A stretch of 64,000 nt of DNA. It comes from Eucalyptus grandis. Taxonomy: Eukaryota > Streptophyta > Magnoliopsida > Myrtales > Myrtaceae. The position numbers and the translations under genes were made by a program. A model generated the notes under the pieces. The model had not been told where the DNA came from. It was given only the letters and a program-made list of their open reading frames with translations, and did not search any database. Positions 1-11,455 of this stretch are shown piece by piece (positions within the stretch are counted from its first letter, which is position 1; the number at the start of each line of letters is the position of its first letter). The DNA lies in contig NC_052614.1 in assembly GCF_016545825.1 (NCBI RefSeq), positions 20,540,559 through 20,604,558 of the forward strand. Reading direction: 5' to 3'.

Positions 1-1585
1 GACGTGGGCAAAGCTGATGGTAGAAGAGACTAATTATATGACGTCCGCAAGCAATTCTACTTTCTTCTAGGATGAGATTTTAGTGGCAGAAGCAAAAGGG
101 CACAGGCTTCTGACTATGTCATCTCAATTCTCAAGAGTTTGTTAACTATTTTTATTTCCTCGTTCACTTTGCCGGCGCCACGTCTAGCCTCCACTGGCGT
201 TGCTCTCCAGATTTGGCTGTCAATGGCCGAACGCGTTCAATGCTGCCGTTGGCATATACTTCATCCTTGGCTGTCGTTAGCATAGTTCGTCCATGGCCGA
301 GCACGTTCAAGCGTCGTTGGCGTCGCTCACTCATGCTGCGCTCAAGCCTTCGACTTCGTTCATCCGTTTTTTATCTGCTTTTGAGCTTGCGGTCAATGGC
401 CATTGGGATATCGAGCTCAATGTCAAGGCTCACAGCGACGTGGCTGCTAGATATGTGGATAAGCTTCCTCACAAGCCATGGACAAGCAAAGGCTTGCGGC
501 CGTACTTGAGGCTAGATCTGGAGGCACAACTTTAGATTCAGCTTTGGATGGGAAACAACCGCGAGCCGCCTTGATGACGGAGGGCGTGGCTCGGCCATGG
601 ACAGGCAACAACTGTGAGCTGAAAAAGCAAAAAAGAGAAAAAATGAAAAGCATAAAACAATGGCTTTTCCATTCTTTTTTCTTATTGTATGAACTCCATG
701 TGATTATATGTGGTCAGACCTTGAACTCAATCTATGCGAGAATTTTCCCTCCTACGATGCTTTTCCGTTGGATATTTTAATTCTGGAAAAATTTTGCTTT
801 CCGCTCCTATACTGTCGTGAAATTTTTTAATTGATTCATAATTTTGCTAATTAATTTTTTTCACTTGCACAGATTATCTAATCAAGTCTCCCTATATCAC
901 CATCAACGACATTAAAGAGTGATGTTGGCACTATTTTGTCAAAGTTGACGAATTCTTTTTTTTTTTCTTCTCATGGTAGCATCCATGTTCATAAAATGTC
1001 CTACTATTGTTGGACAATCATATCGGCTAGTTCTGACCAAATATGGTGTTGGAAGATCTTCATTTGACTAACTGTGCAAGTAGAAGGATTTTGTTAGCAA
1101 ATTAAAAGTACCAGGAATTGATTAGAAAAAGCGTTAAAGCACAGGATGAAAAGTTTTTTTTGTTTCTCTTTACTTCTAATTAATAACTATTTCATTAGAT
1201 CGCTCTAAAGTTGTCTTAAGATGGAATGAACTTTTTTATTTTGATACAGCTGCATTTAGCTCTACAAGATCATGTATATGGACCACTTGTCTTGAATATT
1301 GACCTACCACTCATAACCTGACTCATCTTAAATATCGTCATACTGCTTCGTTACGCATTGTATGATAATTTGAATATGTTTATAACATTCATAAGCCTGT
1401 CACTTCTCTTGGAGCTGTACTAAAGTAAGGAGAATTCTGCTTTGATTCATCGCATTGGTTGGGCCAGGCTTAGAAACATTGGGCCCTATAGGCAAGAAAA
1501 AAGCTTGTAGAGCACACTAACCTGTGGATAAGCCCAGAATAGTAAGCCCGTGATCTCCCTCTACAAAATACAAATGTCCTTTGGC
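1..1585. repeat. Repeat block A, copy 1
   Basis: This stretch matches 28040-29560 in the same orientation over most of its length, with many substitutions and small indels. Shared landmarks are the 'gatggtagaagagact' start, a GC-rich patch near 180-600, and the 'aatgtatgcc' end near 1590. Short open frames exist in the GC-rich patch but none resembles a known protein and the two copies do not keep a common frame, so I do not call a gene. It is probably part of an old, unclassified repeat or segmental duplication. Confidence 0.7.
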
Positions 1586-1604
1586 AATGTATGCCTCCTC
1601 AACC

Positions 1605-2030
1605 ACGCATGAATGAAGTCACACCGGTTAGGTTTGCACAACATCTATGTCTGCAAGAGATATATCTTCCAACAAGAAGAAGTCGCTTTCGGCAATTCTT
1701 GGACTAGACATTGCAGGAACTGGACTAAATACCTTATTCTATCTATCAATTCATTTTCGTGGAGAAAGATTCTGGTGGGAAGCTGTAAATGGGAGAATAT
1801 GAAAGAAATGGTAATAATAGGCATTTTTCAGTGTGTTATAAACTTCATACACAAGTTAGGGTTTGTGCATGTGAAGTGCATGTGAAGTGGGGTAGATGAT
1901 AGATTTCAGAGAAAATTAAAGGGCTCTTGGCTATAGACTAAATTAAAAGAGGTAATTACCTTGAAAGGAATGAGATACTTAACATATGCTACTCATTTTA
2001 GGATTGATTGATCAAAGTAGGCAATCGGGG
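1605..2030. repeat. Repeat block B, copy 1
   Basis: This block is closely similar to 27475-27957 in the same orientation. The second copy contains about 50 bases (near 27789-27840) that are missing here. In this copy block B lies to the right of block A; in the other copy it lies to the left. No protein is recognised in it. Confidence 0.7.
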
Positions 2031-2885
2031 TTGCATTAACTAACTTTCTGGAGTATTAATGTTAGCATCATGAGAACTGATATTGTTTAGTTATAATTTT
2101 AAAAAAAAGCTAGTTAGATCGATCAACTATTAATTTTCTTTTTTTAAGAGCTGTAAATAACACAACCTGTTGATTACATCTTAGTGTCTTTTTTTAGGCT
2201 ACTATGCGGTAAATACTTTCATAAGTATCATTATGTCAAATAATTTCATTTTCTTTTCTAGAGAAATGTGCTATTTTAACTACACCGGTAAAAGAAGATA
2301 AGACCAAAATATATATGAAGGGTGTAGCGTATACCAATGAAAGAGTATGTTTTTCATTATTTGCTCCGCTTGCTTTTATGCCTAGCATGGCAAGGCATTC
2401 TTATGAGGCTCCTTTTAGAAAGGTAGTACATTGTTATATGAACCTTTCTTACTCTACTCTTCTCACTGTTTATAAACACAATTATTTTTATATAAAAATG
2501 AATTTTTAGCATAAATTGAGTAGCGGATTTGAAATTAGAGATGACAATGAGGCACAGCCAGGGTCAGAATGTGTCTCTTACCTCATCTCACGACTAATTG
2601 TAATCCTCTACTACAATCCAAAAATACATTCTTTACAATTAACGAAAAGATCATTCCTAGTCCCAAGAATACAATCCCAACACGACGAAGACCACGTCCC
2701 ATCCACGTCCCATTTGGGCCATTGCTCCTTCCCCTCCATTGTACTACAGATTCTCTGACAGATGACAAGGAAAAGATGAATACCAATGGAAATTGAAATA
2801 AACCCGTGGTTGTTTTGTGCTTTGTCTGAAAGTAAATTTGTAAGAAGGAAGCATGACCACCACACCTCAAAACCCCATGCATCAC
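2031..2885. other. AT-rich spacer, nothing recognised
   Basis: No gene, splice pattern or repeat family could be supported here. Short open frames near 2315-2796 have no recognisable motif. Confidence 0.5.
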
Positions 2886-2887
2886 TA

Positions 2888-3049
2888 CATTTGGTTTAGC
2901 ATTTGTAAGAGGCTTTGAACTCAATGCAAATGCTGAAAGCCTAAAGTTACTTAAAGAAATACAATTGTGTTTGGTAAAAAAATTTAGTAAGTAGACTTTG
3001 AGTTGAATATGCATTTGGCAATAAAAACTTTCACAATGAACTTTGATGG

Positions 3050-3080
<31 letters not shown>

Positions 3081-3806
3081 CTTTAAAAAAAAAAATTGAA
3101 CAAAACCCTTTGCCGGTCCGAGGGGAAGGGCTACGGTTGCCGGCGAGCTAGATCGGCTCATCGGCGGTTGTCGGAGGAGGTCCCTCGAGGTCGAGCAACC
3201 TCCGGCGAGGGTTGCAAGACCCAGCGCGCCGCTTGGATCTTGTGGCTGCAGGCGGTCCTCGCCCGGGTCTTGCGAGTGTCACGCGATGGCGGTCGGAGTC
3301 GCGAGACCCAGGTGAGGGCCGCTTGCGGCAGCGAGACCCAGGCGACGATCACCTAGGTCGCGCAACCCCTGGGTCGAGCGACCCTTGCCGATGGTCACCC
3401 AACCCGACCTCTGGCGGCCCTCGGCTAGGTTGTGCAACCCTCGCCGAAGGTCGCCCAACCTCGGGCAACCTCCTCCAATGGCCGCCGGCGAGCTAGATTT
3501 GGCTCGGCGGCGGCCACAGCCTTCACCGGTCCGGCGAAGAGCTGCCTCCTTTTTCAATTAGAAAAATAAAATAAACGGGGCAAAATCAGAAATATGAAAA
3601 ATTAATGAGGGTAGTTTTGGAAGAGAAAAAATAATTTTAAAATTCCGTTGAATGCTGAAAGTCCAGTCCCTACTAGCTTTGGGCTTTCAGCATTTTGAAG
3701 GCAAGTTGAAAGCTGAAAGCCAGCAAAAAAATTAAACCAAACGGTCCAAAGCATTTCCTCAAGGGGTTTTCGGGGCTGAAAACCCTCGAAAATGCTGAAC
3801 CAAATG
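2888..3806. mobile_element. Non-autonomous TIR element with GC-rich core
   Basis: The two ends are inverted copies: catttggtttagcattt at 2888 and its near-perfect complement ending at 3806 (16 of 17 positions agree). Each end is flanked by 'ta', a possible TA target duplication, so a Tc1/mariner-like or related cut-and-paste origin is possible. The outer parts are AT-rich. The core (about 3105-3545) is GC-rich and built of degenerate 'ggcgagg' and 'gcaacct' strings. No transposase is present. The superfamily is uncertain because a 2-bp duplication is weak evidence. Confidence 0.6.
3054..3080. repeat. (AT)n microsatellite
   Basis: An uninterrupted run of alternating A and T inside the TIR element, followed by an A-run. 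Confidence 0.95.
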
Positions 3807-4038
3807 TACCAAGAAAAGATAAAACCTCCATTGGGGCCATTCATTCTCTGGAGGAGATCGAGCCCAATCGAGTGACCATTGAAAATCCAAAGCTCTCATC
3901 ATCAACTTTTTACTGCGCACACACACAAACGCATGTGACAAAAGTCCAATTAATGCTGCAAAATTGTCTGTTCGACGTGATCGATTCATAGCAATGATCT
4001 TTGCGAAACGCGATTGCTTTCTAGAATTGTTCTTTATT

Positions 4039-4046
4039 GTTGTGGT
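4039..4046. repeat. Left 8-bp target-site duplication of Pack-hAT
   Basis: The sequence gttgtggt lies directly before the left terminus and recurs exactly after the right terminus at 17391-17398. Eight base pairs is the diagnostic duplication length of the hAT superfamily. Confidence 0.92.
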
Positions 4047-4058
4047 TAGGGGTGAGCG

Positions 4059-4200
4059 TGGTTCCGGGTAGAACCGAGAACCGGGGAACCGAACCACGGG
4101 TTCCTTACCGGTTCTGGTTCTAAGAAGACCGGTTCGGTTCCCGGTTCCATTTTCTAGGAACCGGGGTTCCCGGTTCCCATAGGAACGGAACCGGTTAAAT
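4059..4200. repeat. Left subterminal ggttcc-rich region of Pack-hAT
   Basis: Many short ggttcc and ggaacc motifs in both orientations, mirrored in the right end. These are likely transposase-binding subterminal repeats, by analogy with Ac and other hAT elements. Confidence 0.7.
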
Positions 4201-4370
4201 TTACAATTTAAAAAAAAAAAAAACTCTAAAGTACCCCACGATTTCCCCCTTTCCCTTTCTTTCTCTCTTGTCTTTTATCCCCTTTTTCCTCTCCTCACGT
4301 CACTTCCTGCTCCCCACTCCCACCCACTTTTTTCTTTTCTTCTCTCTCTCTTTCTCTCCCCCTCCCTCGG

Positions 4371-6196
4371 GACGGAGAAAATATTGGGTACGTCTTATGT
4401 ATCAACGTGGCAAACAAGGAGGCGCTCGCAGCGCGACACGTGTCCTTGTGGGACCCACAATTTCAGGCGCTCATTTTGAAAATTTCCAGATCAGAAGCTT
4501 ACGGAGAGAGGGTTTACGGTCGCGGGTTCTTTCTTTGCGCCTCTCTCTCCCCGACGAACTCCCTCTCTCTCTGCCCTCGCTTTTTCCGACTGCCGAAGCA
4601 CCGCGAGCAACCGGCGAACCAGGAGGATACCGGCGAGACGACCGCGAGCAACCGACCGGCGTGCGACCTCCCCCTCTCTCTCTGCCTTCCGGCGTGCGAC
4701 CACCCTCTTTTCGACCGACCGGCGTGCGACCTTCCTCTCTCTCTGCCCTCCCTCTTTCCGACCGGCGAACCACCGCGCCGCACCTCTGGCTCCGGTTCCG
4801 GCCCCAACTCGTCCGTCCTTACTCTTTCTCTCTACTCGCGTCTCTGTCTGCCCTCCCTCTCTTCGACAGCGAACCACCGCGGGACCGGCGAACCACCGCG
4901 CCCCCCTCTAGCTCCAGATCCGGCACCGGCTTGTCCAGGTAATTCCTCGCTTTCTCTTTTCTCTCTTTCTCTCTGTACGACGGGGTGACGGAAGGGATTT
5001 TATAGGAGTTCAGCGATGCCTGAAATGTCATTAGTAGTATGCTTTTCGCCTGTAGTTTTCTTTAATCTTGGGTTTGGCTATTCATCATGCCGGTAGGACA
5101 TACTCGAAAAGGCTCTAAAATGAGTGCTATTGTTGCAAATCATGGATAGTCCTTGAAAAGCCAGATCTGTTGTTCTTCCATATTGATGTTTATATGTATA
5201 TTCCCCAATAACTTTGCTGAGATGCACGGCAAATGCATCCAGTCTCAATTGATTATTGTCATGCGGTGTAGATTTTTATTGCCTCCGAGATCATTTGGTC
5301 ATATTTGTTTCCGTGTGTTTGCGATGCTTATGGTATAGACCTATGTGATCTCCGATGATGATTTTTTTTTTTTTGGTCGGATTTTAACTTTCTCGTATTT
5401 AATCCAATTGCGGGATGTGGCGGTGAAGGTATTCTCGATGCAAGAATATTCAGAAGAATTGATAAATTCCTTTAGACAAGAGGTTTGTTTTCTTTTTGTT
5501 TTACTATGTCTCATGAGTTCTCTTTGTTTCTAATATTATTCAGCCAGGACATGCTGAGGGTCGCTTAGACTTTTTAATTTGAATAAGGCATCTCTCGTAG
5601 GACATGATATGCAGGCTATGTCTTGCTCTAAGCTGTTGGCCTGTCATTGACTTGTTAATTGAAATCATGAAAACATCGTTATGATAGCGTTTAGTGATTG
5701 CTGGATGCGAGGTGGCTGGTTTAATTTTGATAAGGGCCTTCCTTGACGGGTTGTAATTGCAGTTGATGGTCTAGATTCAGGCGAGGCGGTGAGGGATAAT
5801 GGGTTAACCTTTTAGTTGATAATGAGCCCAAAAAGTGATCTATATTATCCCAGGATGTGACGAGTCAACATCGAGGTGCCAAATGACTCCATCTATTGTG
5901 TCACTTGCCCCTACATCTTCTGATTGTTCTTTTTTTCTTTTTCCTTTTCGATAAGAACTACATAGTCAAGATGGTTTAGGAAGAACATTCTGAAAACCAG
6001 TGTGATAAAGAGATGAAGTAAGATTGACCAACATGTTCGAACGCATGCATTTATCTCTCTCTCTCTCTTGTACTTGTATGACTAGCCCGTATTTTATTAT
6101 TTTATAAAATTCTGAAGCCTTTTAATGACCAGAATTTTTGGTGCTTATTCTGTAGCAACTGGGATTTTTTCCCCAAAGCACGGATATAGTTTATTG
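4371..6196. repeat. Left arm of internal long inverted repeat
   Basis: This 1.8-kb arm is the reverse complement of 13183-14985, with high similarity by eye and scattered substitutions and small indels. The outer limit is near 'gagaaaatattgggtacg'; the inner limit is 'tatagtttattg'. The outer 600 bp is a pyrimidine-rich, leader-like stretch ending in a plausible 5' splice donor near 4940 (ccaggtaatt). A Raf-like kinase exon follows at 5414-5482. The arm therefore looks like the 5' end of one gene (leader, intron, kinase exon, intron), inferred from these splice signals. Confidence 0.9.
5414..5482 (+). pseudogene. Raf-like protein kinase exon fragment (left arm)
   Basis: The 69-nt segment reads DVAVKVFSMQEYSEELINSF and then RQE. 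This matches the beta3 strand of plant Raf-like MAPKKK/PAS-kinase proteins, including the VAVK lysine that binds ATP, and the start of helix C. The donor 'gag|gttt' is kept, but the acceptor reads cgg instead of cag, unlike the right-arm copy. Only this exon of the kinase domain was found, so no kinase can be made. Assignment to the Raf-like family is from motif memory. Confidence 0.78.
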
Positions 6197-7000
6197 ATGT
6201 TGGGAGCGGCACTTGGGCTTGCTGGTTTGCCTTTACATTGTGTGATTTTTCTCCACTTTGCAGTTGTTGATTCATTTGTCCTTGTAAGCTCTTTCCTTCC
6301 CAATGGTGGTCCAACTTTTTCCATGGCTGTTTACCCATCTGAGTTCGGGATCCAGCGCATGAAAGAGGAAGAAATTTATGGCCCTGTTGGGCTCTTTGAT
6401 GATGAGGATGATAGGAATGAAGATTATTTGGACGAGAAACAGGACACTCTTGGTGAGATATTGAATGGAGATCGCCTAGTAACTGCTCCATATGAAGTAA
6501 AATTTCTACAGGGGAAGGATCAAGAGGTTGCGTGTGCAAAGAAGTTGACAAGTGAAGAAGTCTCTCAAATCCAAGCTACAATCAAGCAGTTTTATATATT
6601 TCAGATGTACTGTGATGACTTGCCAATCTGGGGATATATAGGAAAGGTGGAAGAATCACCTACAAATATTTCAGAGCACAAATATCTCCTTTACCAGCAT
6701 TTCGAAATTGAAATCTTTTTCAATAAGGATCAAATAATAGAGGCTCATTTGTTGATGCACCCTAATGAGGTAGTGGAGTTGGCTGAAGGCGGGAATATGG
6801 ACATAGAGCTACAGTTCAGCGTGCATTGGATGGTCTGGCGGGTTTCTTGTGAGACCTCAAAGTGTCCTAGAGAGGTCTCGTCACTCCAATGGTACGGGGC
6901 ACATTTCAACCGATGGTCTGGCTGGTTTCTTGCCTTTTTTTGTACAATCTACATGCAGCTGCATTACATGTTAATGAGCATGTGGGGTAATAGGGTCTAA
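6197..7000 (+). pseudogene. TM9SF (nonaspanin/EMP70) chimeric fragment
   Basis: A single open frame begins at 6125 and ends at 7000 (291 codons). From about 6430 to 6830 it matches the lumenal N-terminal region of TM9SF proteins, with LGEILNGDRLVTAPYEVKF, then FQMYCDDLPIWGYIGKVE and a YLLYQHFEIEIFFNKDQ-like segment. At about 6860 it jumps to the far C-terminal membrane region (CPREVSSLQWY, then IYMQLHYMLMSMWGNR), so roughly 300 residues of the family are missing between. Intact family members are about 590-650 residues, sit in Golgi/endosome membranes and have nine membrane spans. The first 70 residues are not TM9SF-like and begin in the inverted-repeat arm. The long open frame is notable, but the deletion makes normal function unlikely. 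Confidence 0.8.
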
Positions 7001-8339
7001 AAGTTTCACTTTTGTTGTTGAAAACAGAAAACTAAAAGTTTTATTCGATAAACTAAAGGGTTTATTTGCTAGCATTCTTATTCTAAATTTCGTGCTGCAT
7101 GTGTCATATTGCAGGTGAAGGAAAAGATCTAAAATTGGTGGGATTTTTGTTTCGGGTCATGTTAAAAGAGCTCTTTGAGGGAAGTCGATGACTTCTTATA
7201 TGGATGTGGACAGGTTTTAAAGAGTTACGGACTTATTAATGTGCAAGAAGAAGAATCTTATTGTCATTAAGGTTTTCCCTACCTGATGTTCATGTGCTAC
7301 GAAGCGTGCAAGAGGATTATGGTTGAGGATGATGAAGAGGCGTAACCACATATTTGACAAGAAGAAATGCGAGGTCTTTTGCTATGGGTCATCTATAGAA
7401 AGAGTGGATAAAGATCACTATTTTGCATACTACGATTTTTTTATTTTGGTCAGATGTATACTGTGATTGAATGGTTTAGTTTATGTTTTTTTCTTTTGCT
7501 CATACGATTTCTTCAAAAGAATTCTTCAAGGAAGTTCTTGTTACCAAGGTTGGTTCTACATGCACTCGCAAAGATATTCGAGGGGTTTACTTTTCTTTTG
7601 GGGTTCAATGTGTTTCTGAAGAAGGTACTGGCATGTTTTGATAATGTGAGTATTGCCTTTCATGAGAAGATGAGTTGGCAAGAGTCGAACCAAGAAAGAT
7701 GGCCAATTTGTCCAATAACATGCTGATTGAGATGCAATGTTTTTCACAGGGGCTACTTTGTGTGCATAAATCTCTTGGAGTACCTAACATAGGGAAAGCT
7801 TTTTTGCTTACTGGATTGTCGATTTGAATGAATAACAGTTTTATGTTTGGAGTTTGCTATTTCAATTTTACGTTTGAGTACCTTCAGCTTTCTTTTGACA
7901 GAACAAAGCTTTGTATTAAATGATCTTGTCGGATGTTGATTTTATTTTGATCCAAACTGTGGCTAGTTACCTTGCAAGGCAAAGCTCTCGCTGCCCTACT
8001 AATCTTGGAAAACCTGCGAGTCAAGGGATTGCTACTTAGTATGAAATCGAAAAGTGGCAATGATTCAACCGTCGAGTTTGAATTTGACAATATACAAAGA
8101 ACACAACATCACGTTTCAATTATTAGTAGTGTGAGAGAGAATTAATTGACGTGCGGGAAATGCTTTCCGTAGAGCAACATTAATAAAGCCATAATTTACA
8201 CGATAATTGTGGGAACATTAATAAAGGCATCGACTTAAGCTTGACCAATGAACTTGTTCTGTATTCGACCTTTTAAGTGCTGAATTAAGTTCGAAAGTGT
8301 TACATTCTTGTGATCAAACAATAAAATACTGCACAATAA
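7001..8339. other. Pack-hAT interior, origin unrecognised
   Basis: About 1.3 kb between the TM9SF and CesA fragments. A 90-codon open frame at 7454-7726 and exon-like stretches (for example after the 'ttgcag' near 7113) may come from further host genes, but I recognise no family. Confidence 0.4.
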
Positions 8340-8740
8340 ATAACAACAGACGAATCAATGGTTCGGGCCAACCAGTGGACCCCATGACTGATACCCACTG
8401 TTAATCGCATATGACACCTGCTACAATGCCAATGATGTTCACGATAAAAACTGTGGTCGGAGGAATGAGAAGCGATGTCATTTGAACACAAAGCTCAGCA
8501 AAGTCTCCTTCCTCATCGGCTACTTTCGAAGTGACTGAAGTTGGTATCAATGCCAGCAAGCACTTTAAGAAGCCCTTGGAACACAGCAAAAAGGTGAGCA
8601 GATGTACCACCGATGACCCAGAATTGCTCATTCCTCCACGAATCCTCAATGCTGAAACCACTCCAACGGAGCTCAAGAATACCAGTTGCGAAAATTGAGA
8701 CGAAAAGGAGAATGAACCACATGCTAGCAAAGTTGCTTAT
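8340..8740 (-). pseudogene. CesA cellulose synthase C-terminal fragment
   Basis: Read on the minus strand, the fragment starts after an acceptor (ttgcag at 8741-8746) with ISNFASMWF. It continues through [42 protein letters not shown], then [20 protein letters not shown] and SGYQSWGPL. This is the transmembrane region just after the QxxRW site of plant plasma-membrane cellulose synthase catalytic subunits. Two frame changes (around the DTNF/SKVADE junction and before SGYQSWGP) break it. The N-terminal RING, catalytic D residues and QxxRW are absent, so it cannot make cellulose. Confidence 0.9.
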
Positions 8741-8904
8741 CTGCAATTTTTTTTTTTTTTTAACATCAGATCAGTCATCAAATGAAAGAAAAGAGGAAAC
8801 AATCTCTAATTACGCTGAAATTACTAACATGTAGCTCTAGATAGTCTAGCGTAGAGACAACTATATTTAGTTTATGAAATTAGTAGTATAGCATGATAAG
8901 GAGA

Positions 8905-11455
8905 AGCACCAACAGCTAAAGCCGGTTGCTGCCCTAGAATTGAAGGTTGAGGATTCATCATCAGGGTGTTGGGGATTGTGTAGTCTCTGCTCCGATCATT
9001 GTTAACCTGGAAAAATAGTTAGCATATCAGTCAATTAACAATCTCCCACCTACTTTCTTCGAAAGTAAAAATGTAAGAGAACAATATCAGCAAATTAATG
9101 TTCGCATATATTCAAAGGCAAGACAAAATTATTATGACACGCCGTATATATCTAACATAGAAACTGAAATGCAGCACAAAATACTAAGACAATTATTTCC
9201 AGCCAGTCATAACAATTCACCAAGCTAATAAATCATAACCTCCCCCACAGAATAATCAATGAATAACAGATGAATAAACAGCAGATTCTAGAACTGTCTA
9301 AACGAAAATGACCAGGCTTCCGTACTATTTTATCTTAAAATAACATTAGTACATTCTCACAAAAGGAAGCGCTCACAACACTTGCTTCAGTTTTCAAATT
9401 CCCACCAATTCATGATATAAGAACAAATTACACAAAATGCCTCATGTTAAAGGGACCAAGTTTAAATCATGCTAGCACCTAAGTTTATCTTTCAAAGCAA
9501 GGGAAACAAGAGAGTTCAGATTCCCCGAATGATGACACAGAAAACACAACTGCAAATGGGTGTGACTTATATACGGTCACGTTGAAAATGGTAACACCAG
9601 ATCCAAGGAGATGAGCAGAACCTTGAACGTGTGGCATATTTGAAGTCAACAGCCAATGAAAGTTCTTGTTGCCAGAGACATCAATGAATGTTTCACCACT
9701 TTTCTCAAAGTGAAACAGCTTATACTGGCGAAATAGAATAATGTCATCCCTTATTCATCAGGTTTATACATATTTCACGTCATTCGCCCTTCTACAGGGA
9801 ACAGATTTCACTTTAACTGTTTTTAAGTGAAAACTAAAAACAAGTGATTGACATACTAGTGACTCTTTGAATGGTAATCGCTCTTGATCAAATGGTCAAT
9901 TGGAAGTGGCATCTTTCAAAATTCAACTGGAAAACTTGATATAGGAGAGGGAGTTTTGCCTTTTGTATCAAAAGCAAGGAAGTGTACATCCACGGTGTAG
10001 GATAGTCACAACTTGCTGAGATAAACGTAATACAGGGGGCAGCAGATGTAATTACCTTTATGCTAAGATCTGTATGGCGCGAATACGAGATATGGAGTTT
10101 GCAAAACCCCCGTCATATATGCAATGCCCTTCCAAAGCTTCCTTTGCAACTCCAGCTGTCTAAACATCTGCATGGACAGCAATGTGACAACCAACATGCA
10201 CTTCATTAAATGCATGCATATTTTTCACCCTAATACAAGAAAGATATTCTTCATCCAGAAAAATTCACTGCTCTTACTAACCAGGGTATTGAATCAATGC
10301 TTGGACCCCTCCATTCTTGTCAAACATGGCAATCTTCACGTACGGGTCCAAAAGCTGAAAAGACTGAACCGGGCGAAATTGGTGACAAACTTTTAAAACA
10401 CATGCTTACCCAAGAATGCAGATGAGAGAATTAAAAATAAAATAAAATAAAATAAATACCATGTGAAGAACATCCAATGTTACTGCATACTGCATATTCT
10501 CTATTGATGCGAGAAGGACATTGCTCTCAGGTTCTAATTTTTTCCCATCCAAGCCAACACTCAACTGCAGCATACAATGCAATGTTTGATCAAATCAATC
10601 AAATCATAAGGCAGACAAAATAATAAGCCCACCTCATTCTAACAGCGGATGTGATTACAACAAAGCAAATGTTGATTTTTGATTCCTTACCTGACCACTG
10701 CCATCTATAGCAGATGGAGCAACAGGAAGGTATGGATTAGTGTAGTCCCTGATAAACAAAAAAATGTCCATGGTAAAATACACAGTCGATCAATCAAGAA
10801 ACGGACATCAAACAAAGGCTTGGTATAAAAAACCCAATTAGAAAGTCACCTGCTCCGATGGCTCTGGAATTTCACACACGAGATATGTGTGGGCTGAATA
10901 TGTGATCCGAGGGTGCATGGCCCCATGTGCTCAGGAAGCAAATAGCTGTGAACCAAGACAAAGTCAGTCAGTAACCTTCATGTGAGTGCACTAGAAGAGA
11001 ATATGCTATCGCAACCCAAAAGAAATTCTCAAAGCACATGAACATGCCACTCTATGTTAAGAACTGCTTCTTTGTAACTAGAGAAATTTGATTTTTAGCT
11101 TAACTAGGAATTATTCTTTAAACACAATATATAGGTGATAAACTCATGCCAAAATATGCATTACTTTGGGCAACATGTACCAGTTCCAGTTGGACAAAAT
11201 ACCATGTCAAAAAATTAATACAACCGTCACCTAGGAATGCATCTTCCATCAAGGGCATTTTTTGCAGAAGAAGCAGTTTCGGCATTTGAAAATTGCACCA
11301 GGGCCTACAAACAAGATTTTAGTCAAGAATTTTTTGCTTAAATTATAAACTCTGTACAAAACCAAAAAAAAAGTCATCTCAGTTTTTGTCACCTGGAATC
11401 CAGCAGTTTTCTGAAAGGTAGTAATCTTGTGAACAAACCCAAAAGCTGAGAAGAC
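8905..11455 (-). pseudogene. Polypyrimidine-tract-binding protein (PTB) multi-exon fragment
   Basis: At least eight exons in correct order and with splice sites lie on the minus strand: 11455-11393 (VFSAFGFVHKITTFQKTAGF), 11304-11231 (ALVQFSNAE, ALDGRCIPR), 10945-10850 (YLLPEHMGPCTLRITYSAHT), 10748-10691 (DYTNPYLPVAPSAIDG), 10564-10461 (KLEPESNVLLASIENMQYAV), 10363-10282 (VFSAFGPV), 10155-10056 (VAKEALEGHCIYDGG) and 9006 to about 8905 (NNDRSRDYTIPNT). This is the order of RRM2-RRM3 and linker in plant PTBP1/2-type splicing regulators. Single-base frame errors occur in exons 10945-10850, 10363-10282 and 10155-10056, and RRM1 is missing. Retained introns show capture as genomic DNA, not via mRNA. 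Confidence 0.9.

Noticed and set aside
2583..3161. 192-codon minus-strand frame
   Set aside because: It runs across the TIR boundary of the small element and through an (AT)n tract coding for alternating Ile and Tyr, so it is not a gene.
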